Positions 53,671 through 63,470 of a stretch of 64,000 bases of DNA are shown one piece after another. The DNA lies in the NCBI RefSeq assembly GCF_004339085.1, contig NZ_SMFX01000001.1, positions 1,992,242-2,056,241 on the forward strand, read 5' to 3'. This stretch comes from Thiogranum longum. GTDB taxonomy: Bacteria > Pseudomonadota > Gammaproteobacteria > DSM-19610. The position numbers were made by a program, and so were the translations under genes. Position 1 is the first letter of the stretch. Each line of letters opens with the position of its first letter. The notes beneath the pieces are model-generated. The model had not been told where the DNA came from. It was given only the letters and a program-made list of their open reading frames with translations, and made no database searches.

Positions 53671-53783
53671 CAGGTGGCAGATTTTTGCCGGGATTCACTG
53701 GGGTCCGTTCAGTAACCACCTCAGCCAGAACAGGAAACATCTGGCATAATGACCCGTTACCTATCGATTCATACAGGAATACT

Positions 53784-55859
53784 ATGTCTACCGCGCCCCG
53801 CAGAATCCTGGTCACCAGCGCCCTCCCCTATGCCAATGGCTCTATCCACCTCGGTCATCTGGTGGAATATATCCAGACAGATATCTGGGTGCGCTTCCAG
53901 AAAATGTGTGGTCACGCGTGCTATTACGTGTGTGCAGACGATGCCCACGGCACACCCATCATGCTGCGCGCGCAGCAGGAAGGCATAACGCCGGAAGCAC
54001 TGATCGAAAAAATGAACGTCGAGCACCAGACGGATTTTGCGGCGTTTCATATCGCGTTCGATAACTACTACAGCACCCATTCGCCCGAGAACCGTGAATT
54101 CGCCGAGCAGATCTACCTGCGCCTGCGCGATGCCGGCCATATCGACAAACGCACTATCAAACAGTACTACGACCCGGAAAAGGAAATGTTCCTGCCGGAT
54201 CGCTTTATCAAGGGCACCTGTCCGAAGTGCGGCGCCGAAGACCAGTACGGCGACAACTGCGAAGTGTGCGGTGCGACCTACGACGCCAGTGAACTGAAAA
54301 ACCCGCGTTCGGTGATCAGTGGCGCCACCCCGGTGGAAAAAGAATCCGAGCATTACTTTTTCAAACTCTCGGACTTCAGCGACATGCTGGACGACTACCT
54401 GCAGACCTCTACCCAGCCGGAAGTCGCCAACAAGATGAAAGAGTGGCTGGAAGCCGGACTGAATGACTGGGACATCTCGCGTGATGCGCCCTACTTCGGG
54501 TTCGAGATTCCCGACACCCGCGGGCAGGGCGCAAGCGCACCCGGCAAGTTCTTCTACGTGTGGCTGGATGCGCCCATGGGTTACATGGCGAGTTTCAAAA
54601 ACCTGTGCGACAAACAGGGCCTGAACTTCGACGACTGGTGGGGCAAAGACTCGGATGCCGAGTTGTACCATTTCATTGGCAAGGACATCCTGCGCTTTCA
54701 CACCCTGTTCTGGCCCGCCGTACTGGACGGTTCCGGTTATCGCAAGCCGACGCGCGTGTTCGCGCACGGCTTCCTGACCGTTAACGGACAGAAAATGTCC
54801 AAGTCGCGTGGCACATTTATCAATGCGCGCACCTGGCTGCAGCACCTCGACCCGGAATACCTGCGTTACTACTATGCAGCGAAATTATCCGGCGGGGTGG
54901 ATGATATCGATCTCAACCTCGAGGACTTCATCGCACGCATCAACAGCGACCTGGTCGGCAAGTACGTCAACATCGCCAGCCGTACCGCGAACTTTATTGT
55001 CAAGCAGTTCGGTGGTGAACTGCTGACCCTCGACAAGGCCATTGCCGACGACAGCGAACGCGACACTTACCTGGCCGATGTGCTGGGCGTGGCAGACAAC
55101 GTGGCGGAACACTACGAAGCCCGTGAGTACGGCCAGGCCATACGCGAGATCATGAAACTCGCCGACCACATCAACCAGTACTTCGATAGCAACGAGCCGT
55201 GGAAGCTGGCCAAAGACCCTGAACAGAGGGATAACCTGCACCGCATCAGTTCGCGCATCCTGCACGGCTTCCACACGCTGTCGATACTACTTACGCCGAT
55301 CCTTCCCACGCTGACCGAACGTGTTGCAAAAGCATTGTTTGGCAAGACACAAGCGTTTACCTGGAATGATCTCGACCCGGCCGCATTCCCGGCGACACTG
55401 AACACATTCAAACACCTGGCAAAACGCGTTGAACCTGCCGCTATCGAAGCCATGCTGGAAGCCTCAAAAGAGGATTTAAAAGTGACCGAAAACAAACCCG
55501 CCAGCGGCCCCCTGGCCGATGAACCTGTTGCCGAAACCATCGACTTCGACACCTTCGCCAAACTGGACTTGCGTATTGCCCGCATCGTCAAGGCAGAAGC
55601 CGTGGAGAAAGCCGACAAACTGCTGCAACTGACACTGGATATCGGTGGCGAAACCCGCAATGTGTTTGCCGGCATCAAGAGTGCCTATGCACCGGAAGAC
55701 CTCGAAGGCCGCCTGACGGTAATGGTGGCCAACCTGGCACCACGCAAGATGCGCTTCGGGGTATCCGAAGGCATGGTGCTGGCGGCAGGGCCGGGCGGCA
55801 AGGATCTGTTTATCCTGTCACCGGATGAAGGGGCTGAACCGGGCATGCGGGTCAAGTAG
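53784..55859 (+). CDS. metG: Methionyl-tRNA synthetase
   Basis: A 691-residue class I aminoacyl-tRNA synthetase that charges tRNA(Met). The HIGH-type motif is HLGH at 22-25 in [14 protein letters not shown], and KMSKS lies at 337-341. A zinc knuckle has C146, C149, C159 and C162. The C-terminal 105 residues (from about [17 protein letters not shown]) are the tRNA-binding OB-fold domain of the dimeric enzyme. The ATG at 53784 is chosen because it gives the usual N-terminus ([19 protein letters not shown]). Divergent from mrp. Confidence 0.97.
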   Translation: MSTAPRRILVTSALPYANGSIHLGHLVEYIQTDIWVRFQKMCGHACYYVCADDAHGTPIMLRAQQEGITPEALIEKMNVEHQTDFAAFHIAFDNYYSTHSPENREFAEQIYLRLRDAGHIDKRTIKQYYDPEKEMFLPDRFIKGTCPKCGAEDQYGDNCEVCGATYDASELKNPRSVISGATPVEKESEHYFFKLSDFSDMLDDYLQTSTQPEVANKMKEWLEAGLNDWDISRDAPYFGFEIPDTRGQGASAPGKFFYVWLDAPMGYMASFKNLCDKQGLNFDDWWGKDSDAELYHFIGKDILRFHTLFWPAVLDGSGYRKPTRVFAHGFLTVNGQKMSKSRGTFINARTWLQHLDPEYLRYYYAAKLSGGVDDIDLNLEDFIARINSDLVGKYVNIASRTANFIVKQFGGELLTLDKAIADDSERDTYLADVLGVADNVAEHYEAREYGQAIREIMKLADHINQYFDSNEPWKLAKDPEQRDNLHRISSRILHGFHTLSILLTPILPTLTERVAKALFGKTQAFTWNDLDPAAFPATLNTFKHLAKRVEPAAIEAMLEASKEDLKVTENKPASGPLADEPVAETIDFDTFAKLDLRIARIVKAEAVEKADKLLQLTLDIGGETRNVFAGIKSAYAPEDLEGRLTVMVANLAPRKMRFGVSEGMVLAAGPGGKDLFILSPDEGAEPGMRVK

Positions 55860-55871
55860 CCAGGGTATAAC

Positions 55872-56062
55872 GTGCCGGGGAGACAAGGATTTCCGGCTCA
55901 ACGGTTTGCCCGCTACGCGGGTTCCCTGCGCTTCTCGCGGCATGTGGCGCTCACCCAAACTCGCGGTTTCTGCGAAACCGCTCAAACAGGGTTCGCTTCA
56001 TCCACATGCCGCTGCGATGCTCGGCTGCACCGAATCGCCGGAAATCCTTGTCACCCCGGCAC
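55872..56062. repeat. 191-bp inverted-repeat element (MITE-like)
   Basis: Terminal arms of 26 bp (55872-55897 and 56037-56062) differ at one base; they begin GTGCCGGGG. Nested inside are the pairs GCGGCATGTGG/CCACATGCCGC and GCGGTTTC/GAAACCGC. No reading frame in it looks like a gene. It starts 12 bp after the metG stop. Confidence 0.8.
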
Positions 56063-56105
56063 TACAACCTTTTGCGGAGGAGTTTTTACTCCGACCCCAG
56101 ATATT

Positions 56106-56137
56106 CCGTCATTGCCGCGCTACGCTCGCAATGACGG
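56106..56137. repeat. REP-like palindrome
   Basis: CCGTCATTG (56106-56114) pairs with CAATGACGG (56129-56137); the centre is CCGCGCTACGCTCG. Same family as the repeat at 33973-34054. It sits between the two larger inverted-repeat elements. Confidence 0.8.
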
Positions 56138-56163
56138 TAAAGCCGGAACCCTGCACAGTGCCA

Positions 56164-56326
56164 GTCGAGGGGGTGTCCTGTTTCTGCCAGGTGTTGATAC
56201 AGCCGAGCATCGCAGACATTTTGCGGTCAAGCGAGCGACTGTCTGAGCAGTTTGCGCAACAACGCAAACTGCGAGTTTCGCGAGCGGGCAAATCATCACC
56301 TGGCAGAAACAGGACACCCCCTCGAC
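56164..56326. repeat. 163-bp inverted-repeat element (MITE-like)
   Basis: Terminal arms of 30 bp (56164-56193 and 56297-56326) are perfectly complementary and begin GTCGAGGGGG. Inside lies CAGTTTGCG/CGCAAACTG (56248-56256 with 56263-56271). I see no flanking target-site duplication. The rest of the 55860-56410 spacer is accounted for by this, the 191-bp element and the REP-like palindrome; the last 85 bp before rnfA hold no clear promoter. Confidence 0.85.
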
Positions 56327-56410
56327 GACCCTACCCCACGAACCAACAAACCACACCGGAAAAAGGCTGAAAAACTTCCCCAACTCACCCCATCGCAGTA
56401 CCATAAGCAA

Positions 56411-56992
56411 ATGACCGAAATCGCCCTCATCCTCGTCAGCACCGTGCTGGTCAACAACTTCGTGCTGGTGAAGTTCCTCGGCCTGTGCCCGTTCCTCGGG
56501 GTGTCGCGAAAACTGGAAACCGCCACCGGCATGGCACTCGCCACAACCTTTGTACTCACACTGTCGTCCGTGTGCGCCTACCTTGCCAATGAATACCTGC
56601 TGGCGCCGCTGGGGCTGGAATACCTGCGCACGATTACCTTTATCCTCGTTATTGCAGTGGTCGTACAGTTCACCGAGATGGTGGTGCATAAAACCAGCCC
56701 GGTGCTTTACCAGGTGCTCGGTATCTTTCTGCCGCTGATTACAACCAATTGTGCTGTTCTCGGTGTTGCACTGCTCAATGTTCAGCAGGATTTTGGTTTT
56801 GTCGAATCGGCTTTCTACGGGTTTGGCGCGGCAGTGGGCTTCTCGATGGTGATGATCCTGTTTGCCTCGATACGTGAACGAATTGCGGTAGCCGATGTAC
56901 CGGAGCCCTTCCAGGGTTCGGCCATTGCCCTGGTGACGGCAGGACTGATGTCGCTGGCGTTCATGGGGTTCTCCGGCCTGATCAAGGGTTGA
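56411..56992 (+). CDS. rnfA: Rnf electron transport complex subunit RnfA
   Basis: A 193-residue inner-membrane protein with six helices. Family blocks are [21 protein letters not shown], with the conserved cysteine of the membrane 2Fe-2S site, and [15 protein letters not shown] with the second one. RnfA and RnfE form the core through which electrons cross the membrane in the Rnf complex. The start is the ATG at 56411. rnfB follows 4 bp downstream. Confidence 0.97.
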   Translation: MTEIALILVSTVLVNNFVLVKFLGLCPFLGVSRKLETATGMALATTFVLTLSSVCAYLANEYLLAPLGLEYLRTITFILVIAVVVQFTEMVVHKTSPVLYQVLGIFLPLITTNCAVLGVALLNVQQDFGFVESAFYGFGAAVGFSMVMILFASIRERIAVADVPEPFQGSAIALVTAGLMSLAFMGFSGLIKG

Positions 56993-56996
56993 ACAC

Positions 56997-57557
56997 ATGT
57001 TGACCGCAATGATTGCCATTGGCGTGCTGGCAGCCCTGTTCGGGCTACTACTCGGCTACTCGGCGATTCGCTTCAAGGTCGAGTCGGACCCCATTGTTGA
57101 CCAGATCGACGCGCTGTTGCCCCAGACCCAGTGCGGCCAATGCACTTATCCTGGCTGCCGACCCTATGCGGAAGCCATCGCGGCGGGTGAGGCCGATATC
57201 AACCAGTGTCCACCCGGTGGCGAAGCGACAATCCAGGCACTTGCCGATTTACTCGGCGTCGACCCAAAGCCGCTTAATGAAGAGCACGGCGAGCATACGG
57301 AAAAGAGGGTTGCCGTCATCGACGAACAAACCTGTATCGGTTGCACACTGTGTATTCAGGCCTGTCCGGTAGATGCCATTCTCGGTGCAGCCAAGCAGAT
57401 GCACACGGTTATTGCCGATGAATGCACTGGTTGTGAGTTGTGCCTGCCACCCTGTCCCGTTGACTGCATCGAAATGGTACCGGTGAAAAAGGATATCAGT
57501 CAGTGGAAATGGCCCTACCCGGAACCGGACCAGCCGGAAATTGCCAGCACGGGATAG
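56997..57557 (+). CDS. rnfB: Rnf complex ferredoxin subunit RnfB
   Basis: A 186-residue protein: an N-terminal membrane helix (3-25), a 4Fe-4S site formed by C46, C49, C54 and C71 (CGQCTYPGC...CPPGG), then two ferredoxin clusters in [12 protein letters not shown] and [12 protein letters not shown]. RnfB takes electrons from or gives them to soluble ferredoxin on the cytoplasmic side. Standard length for proteobacterial RnfB. Confidence 0.97.
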   Translation: MLTAMIAIGVLAALFGLLLGYSAIRFKVESDPIVDQIDALLPQTQCGQCTYPGCRPYAEAIAAGEADINQCPPGGEATIQALADLLGVDPKPLNEEHGEHTEKRVAVIDEQTCIGCTLCIQACPVDAILGAAKQMHTVIADECTGCELCLPPCPVDCIEMVPVKKDISQWKWPYPEPDQPEIASTG

Positions 57558-57594
57558 TTGTGGCCCGGTAATACCCTGCAACACGGCCAGGCGT

Positions 57595-57608
57595 TTGATC
57601 ACAATCAA
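57595..57608 (+). promoter_or_regulatory. FNR/DNR-type box upstream of rnfC
   Basis: TTGATCACAATCAA is a perfect TTGAT-N4-ATCAA palindrome in the rnfB-rnfC spacer. A possible -10, TATTTT (57629-57634), follows after 20 bp, two less than ideal. This suggests a second, oxygen- or NO-controlled transcript for rnfCDGE. Confidence 0.65.
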
Positions 57609-57653
57609 ACACGTCACGATTACCACAGTATTTTTCAGCGCCAACCCTGTACA

Positions 57654-59315
57654 ATGCGGCTGTACATGGCCACGCTGCTCGAAAAACCTGCGACCTTCCA
57701 CGGAGGTCTGCATCTGTCCGCGGAAAAAGCGCAGTCACTCACCGGACCGCTGAAACCCGCTCTCATACCCCGCCGCCTGTACGTCCCCCTCAGCCAGAAC
57801 ATTGGCGAACCGGCGGAAGCGGTTGTTAAAACCGGTAACCGGGTTTTGCGCGGTCAATTGATTGCCCGCTCTCTGGGCTATATCTCTGCGCCGGTTCATG
57901 CCCCGACCTCCGGAGTCATCAGCGACATTGGTGACTACCCGGTACCTCATCCATCAGGACTGTCTGCAACCTGTATTGTAATCGACAGTGATGGTGAGGA
58001 TCGCGTCGCGGACAGTGGTTTGAAAATGGAAAATGTCTTTCAGTCTGACCCCGCTGATATTCGTCAACGGGTTCGCGACGCCGGCATCGTCGGGCTGGGT
58101 GGCGCCGGTTTCCCGACAGCCGTGAAACTCAACCCCGGGCCAGACCACGTTGTCGATTTACTGGTCATCAATGGCGCCGAATGCGAACCCTACATCAGTT
58201 GTGACGAAGCGCTGATGTGCTGTCGGCCAAATGACATTATCGAAGGCATTCGTATCATGCGGCATGCGCTGCACGCAAAACAGGTGGTAATCGGCATTGA
58301 AGACAACATGCCCAATGCCATCGACTGCCTGCAAAAAGAACTGACGCGACTCGATGAAAAGGAAATCCGTATTACCCCGGTGCCGGCCCGCTACCCGGCT
58401 GGCGGCGAAAAACAACTGATCTATGCACTGACCGGCGAGGAAGTTCCAAGCCAGGGTTTGCCGATTGATATCGGCGTGGTCTGCCATAACGTTGGCACAG
58501 CGGCTGCGATTGCGCGCGCAATAAACAACGGCGAGCCGCTGATATCCCGCATTGTCACCGTTACAGGCGCAGGGATCCATCAACCCTGTAACCTCGATGT
58601 GCGTATCGGCACACCAATTGCCTCACTGGTCGAACAATGCGGCGGCTACACTGATGATGCCGCACGCCTGTTACTCGGCGGACCAATGATGGGCTTTGCC
58701 CTGCGCAATGACTCGGTTCCCGTCATCAAGACCAGCAATTGTATTCTTGCCGCCAACACAAAAGAATTACCGGATCCACCGCCGGCCAGTCCGTGTATCC
58801 GTTGCGCTCAGTGCACCGACGTCTGCCCGGCCAGCCTGTTGCCACAGCAGTTGTACTGGTACGCCTTTGCGCGTGACATGGAAAAAATCCAGGACTATAA
58901 CCTGTTCGACTGTATCGAGTGCGGGTGTTGCGCCCAGGTTTGCCCCAGCCACATTCCGCTGGTGCAGTACTACCGTTTTGCAAAAACCGAAATCTGGGAC
59001 ATGGAACGCGAGCGTGAAAAGTCTGACCTGGCCCGCCGGCGTCACGAAGCACGTCTGGAACGACTGGAACGTGAAAAGAGAGCCCTGGAAGAACGCCGCG
59101 CCCGCGCCCGCAAGTCGCTGGACAAAAAACCCAAAGTCGGCAACGCCGATGCCAAGAAATCCGAAATTGCAGCTGCACTGGCGCGCGTGAAAGCAAAGAA
59201 AACCGAGAGCAGCGATGTTGCGCCGCGTAACACCGATAACCTCACACCCGAACAACGGGTGAAGATCGACGAAGTCGAGCAACGCCGCAGCAGCAGCAAG
59301 CCCGACGGAGCCTGA
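57654..59315 (+). CDS. rnfC: Rnf complex subunit RnfC
   Basis: About 553 residues. It has an N-terminal barrel-like domain, an NADH/FMN-binding Rossmann domain with VGLGGAGFPTAVKL and VINGAECEPYISCDEALM, and two 4Fe-4S motifs, CIRCAQCTDVCP and CIECGCCAQVCP. The C-terminus is a charged, Arg/Lys/Glu-rich coil (from about 460). RnfC exchanges electrons with NADH. Starts at 57654 and 57666 are both possible and neither has a clear Shine-Dalgarno; a frame open from 57558 would run through the FNR box and lacks similarity. Confidence 0.95.
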   Translation: MRLYMATLLEKPATFHGGLHLSAEKAQSLTGPLKPALIPRRLYVPLSQNIGEPAEAVVKTGNRVLRGQLIARSLGYISAPVHAPTSGVISDIGDYPVPHPSGLSATCIVIDSDGEDRVADSGLKMENVFQSDPADIRQRVRDAGIVGLGGAGFPTAVKLNPGPDHVVDLLVINGAECEPYISCDEALMCCRPNDIIEGIRIMRHALHAKQVVIGIEDNMPNAIDCLQKELTRLDEKEIRITPVPARYPAGGEKQLIYALTGEEVPSQGLPIDIGVVCHNVGTAAAIARAINNGEPLISRIVTVTGAGIHQPCNLDVRIGTPIASLVEQCGGYTDDAARLLLGGPMMGFALRNDSVPVIKTSNCILAANTKELPDPPPASPCIRCAQCTDVCPASLLPQQLYWYAFARDMEKIQDYNLFDCIECGCCAQVCPSHIPLVQYYRFAKTEIWDMEREREKSDLARRRHEARLERLEREKRALEERRARARKSLDKKPKVGNADAKKSEIAAALARVKAKKTESSDVAPRNTDNLTPEQRVKIDEVEQRRSSSKPDGA

Positions 59316-59319
59316 ACGC

Positions 59320-60363
59320 ATGGAATTCCCGACTCGCAGCTCGCCTTACCTTCCCGTATCCAATGACGTGTCACGGCTCATGGTCAGGGTCATGCTGGCA
59401 CTGATCCCGGGCGCACTGGTGCTGTCCTGGTTTTTTGGCTGGGGTATTATTTTTAATTTACTGATTACAACTTCAACGGCCTTACTGGCCGAAGCCGCCG
59501 TATTGCAGTTACGCGGCAAGCCGGTACGACCTGCCCTGCTGGATGGCAGCGCGGCCCTGACCGGACTGTTGCTGGGATTGTCGCTGCCGCCACTGGCGCC
59601 CTGGTGGATACCTGTGATTGGTGCACTGTTTGCCATTGTGGTCGCCAAACAATTGTACGGCGGGCTCGGTTACAATCCGTTCAACCCGGCAATGATCGGA
59701 TTTGTCGTTCTGATTATTTCCTTTCCCTTGCAAATGACCCTCTGGTCACCACCAACCGGTATCGGCCAGGAAGGACCTGGATTCACCGAGACGCTACAGT
59801 TGGTCTTTTCCGGAAAGCCACCGGATGGTGAAACGCTTGACAGTATCACCATGGCCACGCCACTGGATGAATCAAAAACACAGAGCGGCCTGAACCTGAC
59901 CTGGGATGAAATTCTCAGCGACCCCCGTTTTGGCCATTACGGTGGCTACGGCTGGGAATGGGTTAACCTGGCTTTCCTGCTGGGCGGCCTGTGGCTCTGG
60001 AAACAACGCGCTATCCAGTGGCATATACCGGCCGGGATGCTGGGTGGCCTGTTCGTAATTTCGCTGATGTTCTATTTTGCCGATGCCGACAGCTATGGTT
60101 CGCCCCTGTTTCACCTGTTCAGCGGTGCCACCATGATCGGTGCCTTTTTTATTGCGACCGACCCGGTGTCAGCCGCCACCACACCGCGCGGGCGCCTCTA
60201 CTACGGCGCCGGCATCGGCATACTGGTATATATCATACGTACCTGGGGTGGTTACCCGGACGGTATTGCCTTTGCCGTACTGCTGATGAACATGGCAGCA
60301 CCTACCATCGATTACTATACAAAGCCGCGCGTATTCGGTCAGCGCGAGGAACAGGACGACTGA
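59320..60363 (+). CDS. rnfD: Rnf complex subunit RnfD
   Basis: A 347-residue membrane protein with about nine helices. The covalent FMN attachment site is in DSITMATPL (Ser/Thr-rich motif near residue 175). GYNPFNPAMIGFVVL and the closing ATDPVSAATTPRGRLYYGAGIG and GGYPDGIAFAVLLMN blocks are typical of RnfD. It starts 4 bp after rnfC. Confidence 0.96.
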   Translation: MEFPTRSSPYLPVSNDVSRLMVRVMLALIPGALVLSWFFGWGIIFNLLITTSTALLAEAAVLQLRGKPVRPALLDGSAALTGLLLGLSLPPLAPWWIPVIGALFAIVVAKQLYGGLGYNPFNPAMIGFVVLIISFPLQMTLWSPPTGIGQEGPGFTETLQLVFSGKPPDGETLDSITMATPLDESKTQSGLNLTWDEILSDPRFGHYGGYGWEWVNLAFLLGGLWLWKQRAIQWHIPAGMLGGLFVISLMFYFADADSYGSPLFHLFSGATMIGAFFIATDPVSAATTPRGRLYYGAGIGILVYIIRTWGGYPDGIAFAVLLMNMAAPTIDYYTKPRVFGQREEQDD

Positions 60364-60366
60364 AGC

Positions 60367-61005
60367 ATGAGTTATCGACCGGTCCTGGTATCGTCACTGT
60401 TCCTGTTTCTGTTTGCCGTGGTCGGCAGTGGACTGGTGGCATACACTCACGAGAATACTGTCGAACTTATACATGACAATGAGCGCCGTGCACTGCTGAA
60501 AAGTCTGAATGAACTGATCCCGACTGATCGCTACGACAACGATATTTTCCACGACATTCTCTATGTACGTCACAAGGATTTGCTGGGTACCGCCAAGCCG
60601 GTGCCCGTCTATCGCGCACGCAAAAACGGCTGGCCGGTTGCTGCCGTACTGGCACCTGTTGCACCGGACGGATACAACGGCAATATCCGCCTGCTGGTCG
60701 CCATCAAGCTGGATGGCACACTGGCCGGTGTGCGCGTGGTGCAGCATCGCGAAACTCCGGGCCTGGGTGACGGCATCGAGACCTCGAACTCGGACTGGAT
60801 ACTGGGGTTTAACGGAAAATCACTCGAAAACCCTGGCAAGGAGGGCTGGAAAGTAAAGCGCGATGGTGGTCAATTCGACCAGTTTACCGGCGCCACCATA
60901 ACCCCTCGCGCTGTCGTGAAAGCGGTGCGCAATGCTCTGTTATACTACCAGATACACGGACACGAGCTGTTTGAAGAACACCCCGGGGACACAACTGGAA
61001 AATGA
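60367..61005 (+). CDS. rnfG: Rnf complex subunit RnfG
   Basis: A 212-residue protein with one N-terminal membrane helix (8-27) and a periplasmic domain that carries covalent FMN at the Thr of FTGATIT (about 177). [10 protein letters not shown] and [11 protein letters not shown] are further family blocks. It overlaps rnfE by 4 nt (ATGA). Confidence 0.96.
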   Translation: MSYRPVLVSSLFLFLFAVVGSGLVAYTHENTVELIHDNERRALLKSLNELIPTDRYDNDIFHDILYVRHKDLLGTAKPVPVYRARKNGWPVAAVLAPVAPDGYNGNIRLLVAIKLDGTLAGVRVVQHRETPGLGDGIETSNSDWILGFNGKSLENPGKEGWKVKRDGGQFDQFTGATITPRAVVKAVRNALLYYQIHGHELFEEHPGDTTGK

Positions 61006-61688
61006 CTGACAAGCGCACCATTATTCGTGACGGTTTGTGGGACAACAACGTTGGCCTGGTACAACTCCTTGGCCTGTGCCCGTTGCTTGCTGTAACCGGC
61101 ACCTTTATCAATGGTCTTGGACTGGGGCTGGCGACACTGGTAACCCTTGTGGCATCCAATGTCACGGTATCGGCCATACGCTCACTGGTACGTCCCGAGG
61201 TGCGTATCCCCGTCTTTGTACTGATCATCGCTTCTATCGTTACCGTTATCGAACTGCTGATGAGTGCCTTCATGTATGACTTGTACAAGGTATTGGGGAT
61301 TTTCATTCCGCTGATTGTCACCAACTGTTCCATTATCGGGCGCGCCGAGGCATTTGCATCCAAGCACACTGTCAGCCAGTCTTTTCTCGACGGCTTTAGC
61401 ATGGGCTTTGGCTTCATGCTGGTACTGGTCACGCTTGGCTCGCTGCGCGAGATAATCGGCCACGGCACACTGTTTTCGCATGCACACCGGATGTTCGGGG
61501 ACCTGCTGCCCGATATCACTATCGTGTTTTCTGAACACTATGACGGGTTCCTGCTCGCTGTACTGCCACCGGGCGCCTTCATCGGGCTCGGTCTGCTGAT
61601 TGCCCTGAAAAACATTATCGACAAACGTGCACAAACACGTTCTGCAACGATCACTGTTACCACCCCGGTCGCACAAGCCAGTCACTGA
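61002..61688 (+). CDS. rnfE: Rnf complex subunit RnfE
   Basis: A 228-residue membrane protein paralogous to RnfA, with six helices. [21 protein letters not shown] and [20 protein letters not shown] carry the paired cysteines of the membrane iron-sulfur site; [20 protein letters not shown] follows. Last Rnf gene; nth begins at the very next base. Confidence 0.96.
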   Translation: MTDKRTIIRDGLWDNNVGLVQLLGLCPLLAVTGTFINGLGLGLATLVTLVASNVTVSAIRSLVRPEVRIPVFVLIIASIVTVIELLMSAFMYDLYKVLGIFIPLIVTNCSIIGRAEAFASKHTVSQSFLDGFSMGFGFMLVLVTLGSLREIIGHGTLFSHAHRMFGDLLPDITIVFSEHYDGFLLAVLPPGAFIGLGLLIALKNIIDKRAQTRSATITVTTPVAQASH

Positions 61689-62324
61689 ATGAACAAAAAA
61701 AAGCGTGCAGAAATCTTCGCCCGACTGCGCAATGAAAATCCTCAACCCACGACCGAACTTCGTTACGGTAACCCCTTCCAGTTACTGGTAGCCGTAGCAC
61801 TGTCGGCACAGTCCACTGATGTCGGCGTCAACAAGGCTACGGAAAAACTGTTTAAAAAAGTGAAGACGCCGCAGGCCATGCTCAAACTCGGCGAGGAAGG
61901 GCTGAAGCAACACATCAAGACCATCGGACTGTACAACACCAAAGCCAGTAACATCATAAAGACCTGCAAGTTACTGGTGGAAAAACATGGCGGCAAAGTG
62001 CCTGAAGACCGCGAGTCGCTGGAAGCCCTGCCCGGTGTCGGTCGTAAAACCGCCAATGTTATTCTCAATACAGCCTTCGGCCACCCCACCATTGCGGTCG
62101 ATACACACATTTTCCGTGTTTCCAACCGCACCGGTATCGCGCCGGGCAAGCATGTTAATGAGGTGGAGCGCAAGCTCAACAAGTTTGTGCCGGACGAATT
62201 CAAACAGGATGCCCACCACTGGCTTATCCTGCACGGTCGCTACACCTGTATAGCCCGCAAACCCCGTTGTGGCAGCTGTATCATCGAAGACCTGTGCGAA
62301 TACCGCGACAAAACAGAAAACTGA
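61689..62324 (+). CDS. nth: Endonuclease III
   Basis: A 211-residue DNA glycosylase/AP lyase for oxidised pyrimidines. The helix-hairpin-helix ALPGVGRKTANVILN contains the catalytic Lys, VDTHIFRVSNR the catalytic Asp. The 4Fe-4S cluster ligands are in CIARKPRCGSCIIEDLC (spacing 6, 2, 5). Placement directly after rnfE is the same as in E. coli. Confidence 0.97.
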   Translation: MNKKKRAEIFARLRNENPQPTTELRYGNPFQLLVAVALSAQSTDVGVNKATEKLFKKVKTPQAMLKLGEEGLKQHIKTIGLYNTKASNIIKTCKLLVEKHGGKVPEDRESLEALPGVGRKTANVILNTAFGHPTIAVDTHIFRVSNRTGIAPGKHVNEVERKLNKFVPDEFKQDAHHWLILHGRYTCIARKPRCGSCIIEDLCEYRDKTEN

Positions 62325-62405
62325 CGCCAATTGGCGACAGGTAAAACTTGCAACGCGATCAATGAACTGAGTACTCTCTCACCCCGATTCACGGTGGAAG
62401 CGGAT

Positions 62406-62843
62406 ATGCTGTTTGGACAAGACCGGGACCAGCTGCGTGGCTATTACTGCAAAGCATGGCAAGCCCGCTGCAAGGGTATGCCACTGGACCCCCTGCAGGC
62501 CCAGATCATAAATGTGATCGAACAGCATCCGGAATACCAGCCTTTACTGGAAAACCCGGAACAGGCCCTTGGCCAGGACTATCTGCCGGAACTGGGTGAA
62601 ACCAACCCTTTTCTGCACATGGGGATGCACCTGGGTCTACGTGAACAGATCGATACCGACCGCCCGGCAGGGATTAAAAGTCTCTACCGGCAACTGCTCG
62701 ATCAGTGCCCCGAGGCCCATGAACTGGAACACAAAATGATGGAATGCCTGGCCGAAATGATCTGGCAGGCACAAAAAAACGGAACCGCGCCGGACGAAGC
62801 GCACTACCTGGACTGCCTGCAGTCCCTGCAGAAGGAACGTTAA
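62406..62843 (+). CDS. DUF1841 family protein
   Basis: A 145-residue protein of the DUF1841 family: MLFGQDRDQLRGYYCKAWQ, PLDPLQAQIINVIEQHPEYQPLLENPE, and the highly conserved NPFLHMGMHLGLREQIDTDRPAGI. Function unknown, probably cytosolic; three conserved histidine/arginine blocks hint at ligand or metal binding. I chose the ATG at 62406, where family similarity begins, over a TTG at 62331. Confidence 0.87.
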   Translation: MLFGQDRDQLRGYYCKAWQARCKGMPLDPLQAQIINVIEQHPEYQPLLENPEQALGQDYLPELGETNPFLHMGMHLGLREQIDTDRPAGIKSLYRQLLDQCPEAHELEHKMMECLAEMIWQAQKNGTAPDEAHYLDCLQSLQKER

Positions 62844-63002
62844 CCTGAAATTCTGTCAGATGGCTATTCTGAAACTTTTTCACTACCCACTGGTCGTACC
62901 GGCTGTTGCTTGTAATCACAGATGGCACCGAGACTGCCAGTCCAACCACGGCGGCCCGACGGACGCCGTTATATGTTAAAAGCCTTAAGGAGGCATAACA
63001 CA

Positions 63003-63458
63003 ATGTCAAAATCCACTTCAATGAAACCCCTGGCCCTTGCAATGGGTGCAGCCTTTGTTACCTCACTGGCAGGTGCTTCCGTTGCCAATGCGGCCGAAAA
63101 TCCTTTTGGTATGACCGAACTGCCCAGCGGCTACATGGTTGCTGACAGTGACATGAAAGAAGGCAAATGCGGCGGCAGCATGAAGGAAGGCGCCGAGAAA
63201 ATGAAAGAAGGCAAGTGCGGCGGCAGCATGAAGGAAGGCGCCGAGAAAATGAAAGAAGGCAAGTGCGGCGAAGGCATGAAAAAAACCAAAGAAAAAATGG
63301 AAAAAGAAGGCAAGTGCGGTGAAGCAAAATGCGGCGCTAACAAGGCCAAAAGTATGAAGGAAGGCAAGTGTGGCGAAGGCAAGTGTGGTGAAGGCATGAT
63401 GAAAGGCCACGAAAAAGCCGACAAAATGAAAGAAGGCAAGTGCGGCGGCAGCAAGTAA
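63003..63458 (+). CDS. hvfA: HvfA-type RiPP precursor with seven EGKCG motifs
   Basis: A 151-residue precursor peptide. Residues 1-30 are a signal peptide (cleaved ANA|AE), followed by ENPFGMTELPSGYMVAD, the conserved HvfA leader. The remainder is Lys/Glu/Gly/Met-rich and carries EGKCG at 53, 69, 85, 102, 120, 125 and 144, with eight cysteines in all. In the HvfA family, a DUF692 enzyme turns the EGKCG cysteines into oxazolone/thioamide groups that bind copper. AAGGAGG lies ten bases before the ATG. The matching maturase gene follows 12 bp downstream. Confidence 0.88.
   Translation: MSKSTSMKPLALAMGAAFVTSLAGASVANAAENPFGMTELPSGYMVADSDMKEGKCGGSMKEGAEKMKEGKCGGSMKEGAEKMKEGKCGEGMKKTKEKMEKEGKCGEAKCGANKAKSMKEGKCGEGKCGEGMMKGHEKADKMKEGKCGGSK
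63153..63248 (+). repeat. Two tandem 48-bp repeats inside hvfA
   Basis: Two 48-bp units (63153-63200 and 63201-63248) differ at a single base and each encodes 16 residues with one EGKCG. A third, shortened copy starts at 63249. Such repeats allow quick gain or loss of modification sites. Confidence 0.9.
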
Positions 63459-63470
63459 GCCGTATCTACC

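Noticed and set aside
53769-54845. 358-residue minus-strand open frame opposite metG
   Set aside because: Shadow of metG; composition is not protein-like.
56120-57019. 299-residue minus-strand open frame spanning the repeats and rnfA
   Set aside because: Runs through inverted-repeat elements and antisense to rnfA; no start signal or domain.
63003-63458. Reading the EGKCG protein as an ordinary metallothionein
   Set aside because: Signal peptide, the ENPFGMTELPSGYMVAD leader block and the adjacent DUF692 gene fit an HvfA RiPP precursor better.
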